Origin: Micromonospora sp. MP36
GTDB taxonomy: Bacteria; Actinomycetota; Actinomycetes; Mycobacteriales; Micromonosporaceae
DNA: 64,000 bases
Assembly (NCBI RefSeq): GCF_008119785.1
Contig: NZ_VSFA01000029.1
Coordinates: 1 to 64,000 of the forward strand
Direction: 5' to 3'
Shown: positions 26,694-34,435 of the stretch, one piece after another
Layout of the letters: each line of letters begins with the position of its first letter
Numbering within the stretch: position 1 is the stretch's first letter
Translations under genes and position numbers: made by a program
Notes under the pieces: generated by a model
Seen by the model: the letters and a program-made list of their open reading frames with translations, nothing else
Database searches by the model: none
What the model was told of the DNA's origin: nothing

Positions 26694-29162
26694 CTACCAC
26701 GAATGCGCGCTGGTAGGCGTCGCCGCGTTGTGCAGCGCGACCTCGACGGCCGTCCCGGGCGCCAGTGGGAAGGACTCCCCGCGTACGGCCACCGGAACGG
26801 GCTGGTCGGCGCCGGGGGCGGCGGCGATCCGCAGCCGCTCGTGATCCACGTGCAGGGAGATCAACTGGTTGCGGTAGCGGATCACGCAGTCGAGCTCGTC
26901 GAGCCCGTCGGGCAGCAGCGGGTTGAGCCGCAGGACGTCGCCGCGCACCTCCAGCCCGGTGTAGCACCGCTGCAGGATGTCCAGCGTGCCGGCGGCGGCA
27001 CCGAGATGGATGCCGTTCCGGGTCGAGCTGTGTTGCGGATCCGTGAGGTCGGTGCCGAGGGCGGTGGTCAGCATCTCGAACGACCGACGGCGATCCGTGC
27101 GGGCCAGTACCCACGCGTGGGCGACCCGGCTGAGCGTGGAGCCGTGGGTGGTGCGGGACAGGTAGTAGTCGACGGTGGCGGGGATCCGGGCGGGATCGAA
27201 CTCGTATCCCAGGCCGCGGACCAGCCCGGTGAGTTCCTCGGCGCTGAACAGATACAGCAGCATCAGCACGTCGGCCTGCTTGGAGATCTTGTAGCGGTTC
27301 GCGTCGTCGCCCTCGGCCTGCAGCAGCGGCCCCAGCTGCCGCAGGTCGCCGTACCGCCGCTGGTAGCGGTCCCAGTCCAGCTCCGCCAGGTCGCCGTACC
27401 CCTCGAACTGGGCGAGGATCCCGTCGTCGAGGAAGGCGAGCCGCAGCCGGCCCCGGATGTGCGCCCACCGGCGCCGCTCGTCGTCCGTCGGGGCGACCGT
27501 GCGCCAGGGCGCCACTCCGGGATGCCGGCCGAGGATCGCGCAGGCCTCCTCGGCGCGGCCGAGCACCCAGGCGGCCATCACGTTGATGTACGTGGAGTTG
27601 TCCAGCCCCTGCCCCGGCCGGCCCGGGTACCCGTCGTGGAACTCGTCCGGCCCCATCACCCCGCGGATGTCGTACCGGTCGTCGGCCGGGTCGTAGGTGG
27701 CCAGGCCGGCCCAGAACCGGGCCGTCTCGACCAGCAGTTCCAGCCCGGAGTGGGCGAGGAACGGCAGGTCGCCCGTCGTCTCCCAGTACCGCCACACGCA
27801 GTAGGCCACCGCCAGGTTGACGTGCTGCTGCCGGCCGGTGTGGTCGTCCACCCATTCCCCGGTCACCGGGGACCGCGACCGGCCGGGGCTGTCGTCCCGG
27901 CCGCTGTCGCCGCTCTGCCAGGGGAACAGAGCGCCGGCCAGGCCCCCCGCGGCCGCCTGGCGCCGGGCCGCCGGCAACCGCCGGTACCGGTAGTCCAGCA
28001 GGGCCCGGGTCAGCTCCGGCATCCGCAGATTCAGGTACGGGTAGACGAACAGCTCGTCCCAGAAGATGTGCCCGTGGTAGCCCTCGCCGTGCAGCCCGCG
28101 GGCGGGCACCCCCGCGTCCAGGTCGATCACGTGCGGCGACAGCGTCTGCAGCAGGTGGAACGTCTGCACCCGGACCGGCACCTGCCAGGCGTGCTCCTCG
28201 CCGACGTCCAGCCGGAACCGCTCCCACAGCTGCGCCCAGGCCGTGGCGTGGTCGGCCAGCAGCAGGTCGAACGCCCCCGCCTGCCGCAGTTCCCGGCGGG
28301 CGGCCGTCAGCGGCTCGGACACCACCCGGTCGCGGTTGGAGAAGATCGTGACGGTCTTCTCCACGACGACTCGTTCCCCGGGGGTCACGTCGACCCCGAT
28401 CACCTGGCTGACGTCGTTCGGTCCGTGCACGGCCGCCTGCCGCAGCTGTGCCACCCCGGCGCCGCTGACCCTGGTGCGCGCCGCCACGGCCACCTGATGC
28501 CGGGACGTGGTCGTCACCGCCGTCAACCAGACGGTCTCGGCGTCGTCCCCGCCGGTGGCCACGTCGGTGAGGTGCCGGCCGCAGCTGCCGGCTTCCGCCG
28601 GCGCGTTCGCGTTGACCACCCCGCCGTCGATGCCCGACCTGATCTCCAGCCGTCCGGACCAGTTCTCCGCGATGATGCTGGTCTCCAGCGCCGCGAGGTG
28701 CGGGCTGGCCAGCGACACCAGCCGTCGCTGCCGGACGCGGGTACGCCGCTGGTCCGCGTCGACCACCAGCAGCTCCCGCAGGTACACCCCGCGCCGCAGG
28801 TCCAGCACCCGGTGCTCGTGCTCCCGCCGCCCCCGTCGCGGCGCGAACCAGTCGCCACCGGCGGGGCGGAACGTCAACGGGAGCCAGTTCGGCAGGTTGA
28901 CGATGCTCTCGTCGCTGTCCGGCCGGTCGGCCCCGTACAGCCGGTTGTGGAAACCGGCGAGGTAGGTGCCCGGATAGTGCACGCCGTCGGCGGAGGCCTC
29001 CGGAGCTGCCCCGCGGGTGGCCAGGTAGCCGTTGCCCAGGGTCAGCATCGTCTCCCGGGTGCCTTCCTCGGCCGGGGCGGCATCCTCCCGGTACGCCAAC
29101 GCCCATCCGGCCGGTGGCGGCCGGCTGCACAGCTCACACCCAGGGTCCACGTCCGCCGGCAC
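26694..29162 (-). CDS. glycoside hydrolase family 65 protein
   Basis: 822 residues in the GH65 architecture: an N-terminal beta-sandwich (RETMLTLGNGYLATRGA), an (alpha/alpha)6 barrel and a small C-terminal beta domain. The general acid is E507 in GVMGPDEFHDG. GH65 members are mostly inverting phosphorylases of maltose, trehalose, kojibiose or nigerose, and a few are hydrolases; the substrate cannot be read here. The frame is open to 29870, but the homologous part starts near GWALAYRED, so I chose GTG 29162, which follows AAGGGG by seven bases. It is divergent from the spermidine-synthase-like gene, with 111 bases between starts. Confidence 0.9.
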   Translation of the reverse strand: MPADVDPGCELCSRPPPAGWALAYREDAAPAEEGTRETMLTLGNGYLATRGAAPEASADGVHYPGTYLAGFHNRLYGADRPDSDESIVNLPNWLPLTFRPAGGDWFAPRRGRREHEHRVLDLRRGVYLRELLVVDADQRRTRVRQRRLVSLASPHLAALETSIIAENWSGRLEIRSGIDGGVVNANAPAEAGSCGRHLTDVATGGDDAETVWLTAVTTTSRHQVAVAARTRVSGAGVAQLRQAAVHGPNDVSQVIGVDVTPGERVVVEKTVTIFSNRDRVVSEPLTAARRELRQAGAFDLLLADHATAWAQLWERFRLDVGEEHAWQVPVRVQTFHLLQTLSPHVIDLDAGVPARGLHGEGYHGHIFWDELFVYPYLNLRMPELTRALLDYRYRRLPAARRQAAAGGLAGALFPWQSGDSGRDDSPGRSRSPVTGEWVDDHTGRQQHVNLAVAYCVWRYWETTGDLPFLAHSGLELLVETARFWAGLATYDPADDRYDIRGVMGPDEFHDGYPGRPGQGLDNSTYINVMAAWVLGRAEEACAILGRHPGVAPWRTVAPTDDERRRWAHIRGRLRLAFLDDGILAQFEGYGDLAELDWDRYQRRYGDLRQLGPLLQAEGDDANRYKISKQADVLMLLYLFSAEELTGLVRGLGYEFDPARIPATVDYYLSRTTHGSTLSRVAHAWVLARTDRRRSFEMLTTALGTDLTDPQHSSTRNGIHLGAAAGTLDILQRCYTGLEVRGDVLRLNPLLPDGLDELDCVIRYRNQLISLHVDHERLRIAAAPGADQPVPVAVRGESFPLAPGTAVEVALHNAATPTSAHSW

Positions 29163-29260
29163 CCCGCAATCCCCTTCCACGGCGCGGTGCCGTTTCCCCG
29201 TTTCCCGCTCGGCAAACCCCCTGCGGCGGTAAATCGCGGGCTGATCTCCACCCCACCACC

Positions 29261-29266
29261 TAGATT
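29261..29266 (+). promoter_or_regulatory. TAGATT -10 box, leaderless start
   Basis: TAGATT stands exactly seven bases before ATG 29274. This is the actinobacterial leaderless arrangement, in which transcription would begin at the A of the start codon. There is no ribosome site. No clear -35 is seen. Confidence 0.5.
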
Positions 29267-29273
29267 GGGCCGG

Positions 29274-29942
29274 ATGAACCAAGCGGTTGCGGTGGTTGAT
29301 CGGGTGGTGACGGAGCGGGGCGAGCTGGTTCTCCGGCAGTGCGGCGGGCATTTCGAGATCGTCAGCAACGGGGTGTTCCTGATGGACACCCGGGCCGGCG
29401 CGTCGGAGCGGCTGCTCGTCCGGAAGGCGCTCGAGGTGGTGCGGCCCGGTGCGCGGGTGCTGATCGGCGGACTCGGGGTGGGGTTCTCGCTGGCCGAGGC
29501 GGCGGCCTCCGCCGTGCCGGCGGAGATCGTGGTGCTGGAGATCGAGGAGACGCTCATCGGGTGGCACCGCCACCGGCTGGCCCCGTGGAGCGGGCACGCG
29601 CTGCGCGACGCCCGGGTACGCGTCGTGAACCAGGACGTGCTGACCTGGCTGCGGGCCACCGACGAGGTCTTCGACGCGATCTGCCTCGACATCGACAACG
29701 GCCCCGACTGGACCGTGTTCCCCGGCAACGCCACCCTCTACGACGCGGACGGCACGGCGCTGCTGCGCGACCGGCTCGCCGCCGACGGCGTGCTGGCCGT
29801 CTGGAGCGCCTCGGCCGCGCCGGCGTACGCCGAACGATTGGCGGAGCTGATCGGTCCGGTCAGCACGCACCCGGTCGCGGTGCCGCGCGGCGAACCGGAC
29901 GTGGTCTACCTGGCCCGCCGCGGCGGCCCGCGCCGCCCCTGA
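29274..29942 (+). CDS. spermidine-synthase-like Rossmann protein
   Basis: 222 residues with the fold of polyamine aminopropyltransferases/class I methyltransferases: a short beta N-terminus, VLIGGLGVGFSLAEA (nucleotide-binding glycine loop), an acidic strand end in VVLEIEETLIGWH, and VFDAICLDIDNGPDW. It lacks the long N-terminal beta domain of true spermidine synthases, as is usual for the short actinobacterial homologues. The ligand is probably SAM or decarboxylated SAM, but the reaction is unknown. The start has no Shine-Dalgarno and appears leaderless. It is divergent from the GH65 gene and lies 123 bases before the SWIM operon. Confidence 0.85.
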   Translation: MNQAVAVVDRVVTERGELVLRQCGGHFEIVSNGVFLMDTRAGASERLLVRKALEVVRPGARVLIGGLGVGFSLAEAAASAVPAEIVVLEIEETLIGWHRHRLAPWSGHALRDARVRVVNQDVLTWLRATDEVFDAICLDIDNGPDWTVFPGNATLYDADGTALLRDRLAADGVLAVWSASAAPAYAERLAELIGPVSTHPVAVPRGEPDVVYLARRGGPRRP

Positions 29943-30065
29943 CCGTCCCGCCGTTCCTGTCGTACCCGTGGCCCATGATCCTTGTCGTCACGGCGGCGCC
30001 GGCTCGTTCCGGCGTCGACATCGTCATGGGCGACGCCGGGCGCGGCGGGCGGGGAGGTCGGGAAG

Positions 30066-30572
30066 GTGGCGGACGTGGACGACGCCGGGTGGGCACGGCG
30101 AAGTAGCGTGCGGGTGGTGCCGGCGGCCCGGCCCCGGAAGCTGGCCAAGGTGCCCTTCGTGGAGCTGGCCGACGGGCGGCTGCAGGGTGTGGTGTCCAGC
30201 GGGTCGGACATCGAGCGGGTGTACGTCTCGTCGCTCACCTCCGGCACCCACGCCTACCACTGCAGCACCAACAACAACCGGCCCTGCGGCGGCCTGCGCG
30301 GCACCCCGTGCAAGCACCTGGAGGCCCTGGCCGACGAGGCGATCCTGCAGTACGGCCTCGACCGGGTCGCCCGCTACCTGCGGGTCGACGCCGGCGACGG
30401 GGTGACCACCGGCGCGGAGCTGCTGGGCCGCCTCGACGCGCGGCACGAGCCGACCCAGGCGGCGGTGGTGTTCAGCCGGTTTTTGCGCCACCTGTCCTAC
30501 CTGGAGGTGCCGAGCAGCACCACGCCGCTGCCGGAGCTGCACTGGTTCCCGTCCACCGGGGCGGGCCGCTGA
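30066..30572 (+). CDS. SWIM-type zinc finger protein (YehQ N-terminal part)
   Basis: 168 residues. A Cys/His cluster C66-x7-C74-x7-C82-x-H84 (ending GTPCKHLEAL) resembles a SWIM zinc finger (CxCxnCxH), with a longer first spacing than the consensus. SWIM domains bind DNA or proteins. The frame is open to a TTG at 29982, but I chose GTG 30066, eight bases after GGGGAGG. The stop shares its A with the next ATG (TGATG), so it is coupled. With the 465-residue protein that follows, it corresponds to the two halves of E. coli YehQ, a 668-residue SWIM protein of the yehLMPQ group, which here is two genes. Confidence 0.8.
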   Translation: MADVDDAGWARRSSVRVVPAARPRKLAKVPFVELADGRLQGVVSSGSDIERVYVSSLTSGTHAYHCSTNNNRPCGGLRGTPCKHLEALADEAILQYGLDRVARYLRVDAGDGVTTGAELLGRLDARHEPTQAAVVFSRFLRHLSYLEVPSSTTPLPELHWFPSTGAGR

Positions 30573-31969
30573 TGCTCGGTACGCAGCTCACTGCCCTGAC
30601 CGACGGCCACCCGGCCGGGCTGACCGACGCCCTCGACCTGGTGGCGGGCGTCGACGCCGCCCTGGCCCACGGCCTGGCCCGGGTCGGCGAGGCGGACGCG
30701 GCGGCGCTGGCTAGCCTGGCCGCCGCGCTGGGGACCACCCCGCTGGCCGACCTGGTCGCCGAGGCGGTCGACAAGATCTGCGCCGGCTCGGTGACCCCGG
30801 AGCACCTCGCCGCGCTCGCCGGTGCCCGGTCGGCGCTGCTCGGCGCCGCGCACGACGCGCTGCTCGGGCAGCTCGACGCCGCGCTGGGCCGCGGCCGCGT
30901 CCCGTGGTCGCCGGCCCCACCGGCCGCGCCCTCGCCCGTCCTGGCCGGCGCGCGGGCCTGGTTGCACGAGGTGGCCGTGACCGGCTGGCGGGGCGTCGAC
31001 CACGAGCTGGTGGCCGCAGCCGGGACGCCGGTCGAGGCCGCGTTGGCCGCACCGGAGTCGCGCCGGCTCGCCGTGCTGCTCGACGGTCTCGCCGCCGAGC
31101 TGCGGGCCTGCGTGCCGGTCGCCGCGATGCCGCAGGTGCCGGCGCGCCGGTGGGCCGACCTGTGGGCCCGGGGCGTGCTGCTCGCCCAGGACGCCGGCGC
31201 GGTCGATCCCGTGACCGAGGTCGACCGGGTCGACGGGCGGCTGCTGCCGCTCGGCGTGGACGTGCACGAGCACGACACCGCGATGCAGATCCAGGTGCAC
31301 GCGATCCTCGAACCGGCCGCCGGCGGGCCGCCGCGGCTGGTCCGCACGGCGGTGGGCGCGGCCAAGGTGGACACGATCGTCGGCCCGGCCCTGTGGCGGC
31401 TCCTCCAGGCATACCCCACCCTGCTGGCCGCGCTGGCCCAGCGGCGCGGCGTGACGGTCGCCGACCTGCCGGTCCGCGGCGCGGACCTGCGCTGGCAGGA
31501 CGACCGGGCGCAGCTCGACGGGCCGGTCGACCCGTTCGCCGCGGCGCGGGTCCTGCTGCCCGGCGCCCAGGCGGCGGCGACCGCGCCGCTGGACCGGCAT
31601 CCGGCCGCGATCGCCGAACCCGTCCTCCTCGAGGGGTACGCCGTCGGCGACCACGACGGCGACCTCGTCCTGGAGCTGGACGGCCGCCCGCTCGCCGTGG
31701 CGGTCGACCGGCTGCCCTCCTGCGGGCCGCTCACCCCGGAGCTGGTCGCCGCCTCGTCGGCCTGTCTCGGCCTGCTGCGCTGGGACGACGGCCGGTGGCG
31801 GCTGCAGCCGTTGGCGGTGCGGGCGACCGTCAAGCGCAAGGCCGTCGACGTGCACACCGGCGACTGGGCGTGCGGGATCACCGACGCGAAGGTCGCGAAG
31901 GCCGAGGCGAAGGCCGGCGACGCCGTGGCGGTGCTGCGCGAACGCGCGGGACGATTGCTGCGGCGATGA
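30572..31969 (+). CDS. uncharacterised protein of the MoxR-VWA operon (YehQ C-terminal part)
   Basis: 465 residues, mostly alpha-helical by composition in the first half, with beta segments later (VDRVDGRLLPLGVDVHEHD, GDLVLELDGRPLAVAVDRLP). No catalytic motif is evident. It sits directly between the SWIM gene and the VWA gene, starts on the last base of the SWIM stop and ends in an ATGA overlap, so stoichiometric expression with its neighbours is likely. In position it corresponds to the part of YehQ after the zinc finger. I infer a scaffold or substrate-recognition role for the AAA+ complex; this is not shown by sequence. Confidence 0.75.
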   Translation: MLGTQLTALTDGHPAGLTDALDLVAGVDAALAHGLARVGEADAAALASLAAALGTTPLADLVAEAVDKICAGSVTPEHLAALAGARSALLGAAHDALLGQLDAALGRGRVPWSPAPPAAPSPVLAGARAWLHEVAVTGWRGVDHELVAAAGTPVEAALAAPESRRLAVLLDGLAAELRACVPVAAMPQVPARRWADLWARGVLLAQDAGAVDPVTEVDRVDGRLLPLGVDVHEHDTAMQIQVHAILEPAAGGPPRLVRTAVGAAKVDTIVGPALWRLLQAYPTLLAALAQRRGVTVADLPVRGADLRWQDDRAQLDGPVDPFAAARVLLPGAQAAATAPLDRHPAAIAEPVLLEGYAVGDHDGDLVLELDGRPLAVAVDRLPSCGPLTPELVAASSACLGLLRWDDGRWRLQPLAVRATVKRKAVDVHTGDWACGITDAKVAKAEAKAGDAVAVLRERAGRLLRR

Positions 31970-33309
31970 CCCACCACGACCACGACCGCGCCGACGAGAA
32001 CCGGCGGCAGGTGCTCTACTGGCGGCTGCTGGCCCGGCTCTTCGACCCCACCGAGCAGCCCACCCTGGAATCGGCGAGCATGGCCGTCGTCGAGGACCTG
32101 GGCCTGCCGGCCGCGCTGCTGGACCCGGCGGTCTCGGTGGACACCGTGGTGCAGCGCTTCCCGGCGCTCGCCGCCGAACTGCGTGGCCTGCTGACCGCGG
32201 CCGAGGGTGCGGCGGCGTCCGACGACCCCACCGGGCGGCGGCCCGGGCCGGCCGAGGTACGCCGCGCCGCGCTGGTGTCGAAGGTGCTGCTGAACGTGTT
32301 CGCGACCGGCGCCGGGCCGGTCAGCGCCGGCCAGCTGGCCCGGTGGCAGTCCGACGCCGGCTGGTTCGAGCAGGCGCTCGGCGCCGAGCCGGGCGAGCTG
32401 CGCCGGCAGGGCGGCACCGGGCTGGGCGGCACGCTCGCCGCCCTGGAGGGTGACCTCGTACGCCGCATGCACCTGCGCGAGGTCCTCGCCGACCCGGCGC
32501 TGGCCAGCCGGCTCACGCCGAGCATGTCGCTGATCGAGCAGCTGCTGCGGGACAAGGCCAACCTGTCCGGGGTGGCCCTGGCCAACGCCAAGGCACTGAT
32601 CCGCCGCTTCGTCGACGAGGTCGCCGAGGTGCTGCGTACGCAGGTGGAGCAGGCCAGCGTGGGGGCGATCGACCGGTCGGTGCCGCCGAAGCGGGTGTTC
32701 CGCAACCTCGACCTGGACCGCACCATCTGGCAGAACCTGACCAACTGGAGCCCGGAGGACCAGCGGCTCTACGTCGACCGGCTCTACTACCGGCAGACCG
32801 CCCGGCGGACCACACCGGCACGCCTGATCGTGGTGGTGGACCAGTCCGGTTCGATGGTCGACTCGATGGTCAACTGCACCATCCTGGCGTCGATCTTCGC
32901 CGGGCTGCCCAAGGTGGACGTGCACCTGATCGCGTACGACACCCGGGCGCTGGACCTGACGCCGTGGGTGCACGACCCGTTCGAGGTGCTGCTGCGCACC
33001 AACCTGGGCGGCGGCAACGACGGACCGGTCGCCATGGCGATGGCCCGTCCCAAGATCACCGAACCGCGCAACACGGTGCTGGTCTGGATCTCGGACTTCT
33101 ACGAGTTCGACCGCTCGCAGCCGTTGTTCGACGGCATCGAGGCCGTGCACCGCTCCGGCGTGCGGTTCATCCCGGTCGGCTCGGTCAACAGCTCCGGCCA
33201 GCAGAGCGTCAACCCCTGGTTCCGGCAACGGTTCACGGACCTGGGCACCCCGGTGATCTCCGGTCACATCCGCAAACTCGTCTTCGAGCTCAAGAGCTTC
33301 CTCACCTAG
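31966..33309 (+). CDS. VWA-domain protein, MoxR partner (YehP-like)
   Basis: 447 residues. The N-terminal 280 residues are helical. A C-terminal von Willebrand factor A domain starts at ARLIVVVDQSGSM, with the MIDAS metal site D292-x-S294-x-S296; the conserved later loops (TNLGGGNDGPVA, VLVWISDFYEF) also fit. VWA proteins of this kind act as adaptors for MoxR AAA+ ATPases, as ViaA does for RavA. ATG 31966 overlaps the previous stop. The AAA+ gene starts 13 bases after its stop. E. coli YehP is the nearest known counterpart by domain and gene order. Confidence 0.88.
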   Translation: MTHHDHDRADENRRQVLYWRLLARLFDPTEQPTLESASMAVVEDLGLPAALLDPAVSVDTVVQRFPALAAELRGLLTAAEGAAASDDPTGRRPGPAEVRRAALVSKVLLNVFATGAGPVSAGQLARWQSDAGWFEQALGAEPGELRRQGGTGLGGTLAALEGDLVRRMHLREVLADPALASRLTPSMSLIEQLLRDKANLSGVALANAKALIRRFVDEVAEVLRTQVEQASVGAIDRSVPPKRVFRNLDLDRTIWQNLTNWSPEDQRLYVDRLYYRQTARRTTPARLIVVVDQSGSMVDSMVNCTILASIFAGLPKVDVHLIAYDTRALDLTPWVHDPFEVLLRTNLGGGNDGPVAMAMARPKITEPRNTVLVWISDFYEFDRSQPLFDGIEAVHRSGVRFIPVGSVNSSGQQSVNPWFRQRFTDLGTPVISGHIRKLVFELKSFLT

Positions 33310-33322
33310 GAGTCCACCCTTC

Positions 33323-34435
33323 ATGTCCGAGATGCTGCGTGCCCCCGCCGAGGTCAAGTACGCCGACGAACTCGACTACCTGGAGTCGGTCGACACCGAC
33401 CCGAAGCCGTTCTCCTGGCGGCTCAGCCCGCGCATGGTCCGGCTGTTCGTCCTCGGTTCCGAACGGGCCGACGGCCTGGACCGGGAGATCCCGCAGAAGT
33501 GGTTCGGCGACCGCACCTTCGTCGAACGCAGCATCGTGACGCTCGCCTCCGACCGGGGTCTGCTGCTGATCGGTGACCCGGGCACCGGCAAGAGCTGGCT
33601 GGCCGAGCTGCTCGCCGCCGCGATCTGCCGCAACTCCACTCTCGTCGTGCAGGGCACCGCCGGCACCACCGAGGACCACATCAAATACTCGTGGAACGTG
33701 TCCATGGTCATCGCCCGCGGGCAGTCCCGCGAGTCGATGATCCCGTCGCCGATCATGACCGCGATGGAGCAGGGCGTGATCGGCCGCTTCGAGGAGCTGA
33801 CCCGCTCCACCAGCGACGTGCAGGACGCGCTCATCTCCATCCTGTCGGAGAAGTACGTCTCGATCCCCGAGCTGAACGACGACAACATCGTCTTCGCCCG
33901 GCCCGGCTTCTCCGTCATCGCCACCGCGAACAGCCGCGACCGGGGCGTCAACGACCTCTCCTCCGCGCTCAAGCGGCGGTTCAACTTCGTCCGGATCCCG
34001 GTGGTGACCAACAAGCGCAGCGAGGCGGAGATCGTCCGGTTCCGCACCGAGGAGTTGCTGCGCCGGCACCGCATCGAGTTGGAGGTTCCGCCCACCCTGC
34101 TGGACATCCTGCTGCAGAGCTTCGCCGACCTGCGTACCGCCGCCGCGGCGGCGACCAGCGACGACGAGAAGCTCGAATCGGCGCTGTCCACCGCCGAGCA
34201 GATCGGCGTCCTGGAGGACGCCATCCTGCACAGCCAGTTCTTCGGCGACCGGATGCTGCGCGCCGAGACGTTGGCCGGCTCGCTGATGGGCTCGCTGGCC
34301 CGGCGCAGCCCGGAGGACCTGGCGATCCTCAACAAGTACCTGCACGGGGTGGTGGAGCCCCGGGCCAAGCAGGACGGCGGCGGCTGGGAGGGTTTCCTCG
34401 ACGGCGGGCGCCAGGCGATCGCCGCCCTGTCATGA
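33323..34435 (+). CDS. MoxR-family AAA+ ATPase (YehL-like)
   Basis: 370 residues. Walker A is GDPGTGKS (84-91), and the sensor-1 strand is FSVIATANSRDRGVND. The arginine-bearing ALKRRFNFVRIP segment and the helical lid follow. MoxR ATPases form hexamers that remodel or mature protein complexes together with VWA partners. The N-terminal 60 residues before the ATPase core are a YehL-like extension. A GGAG lies about 11 bases before the ATG, a loose spacing, but a 13-base gap to the upstream stop suggests co-translation. Its own stop overlaps the start of the DUF5682 gene (ATGA). Confidence 0.9.
   Translation: MSEMLRAPAEVKYADELDYLESVDTDPKPFSWRLSPRMVRLFVLGSERADGLDREIPQKWFGDRTFVERSIVTLASDRGLLLIGDPGTGKSWLAELLAAAICRNSTLVVQGTAGTTEDHIKYSWNVSMVIARGQSRESMIPSPIMTAMEQGVIGRFEELTRSTSDVQDALISILSEKYVSIPELNDDNIVFARPGFSVIATANSRDRGVNDLSSALKRRFNFVRIPVVTNKRSEAEIVRFRTEELLRRHRIELEVPPTLLDILLQSFADLRTAAAAATSDDEKLESALSTAEQIGVLEDAILHSQFFGDRMLRAETLAGSLMGSLARRSPEDLAILNKYLHGVVEPRAKQDGGGWEGFLDGGRQAIAALS

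Noticed and set aside
26703-29273. Long open plus-strand frame across the GH65 gene, joined to the spermidine-synthase-like gene
   Set aside because: It is antisense to GH65 and low in complexity. Only the part from ATG 29274 has family features.
30066-30572. Start of the SWIM gene at TTG 29982
   Set aside because: The 28 added residues are Arg/Ser-rich and low in complexity, while GTG 30066 has a good GGGGAGG site.
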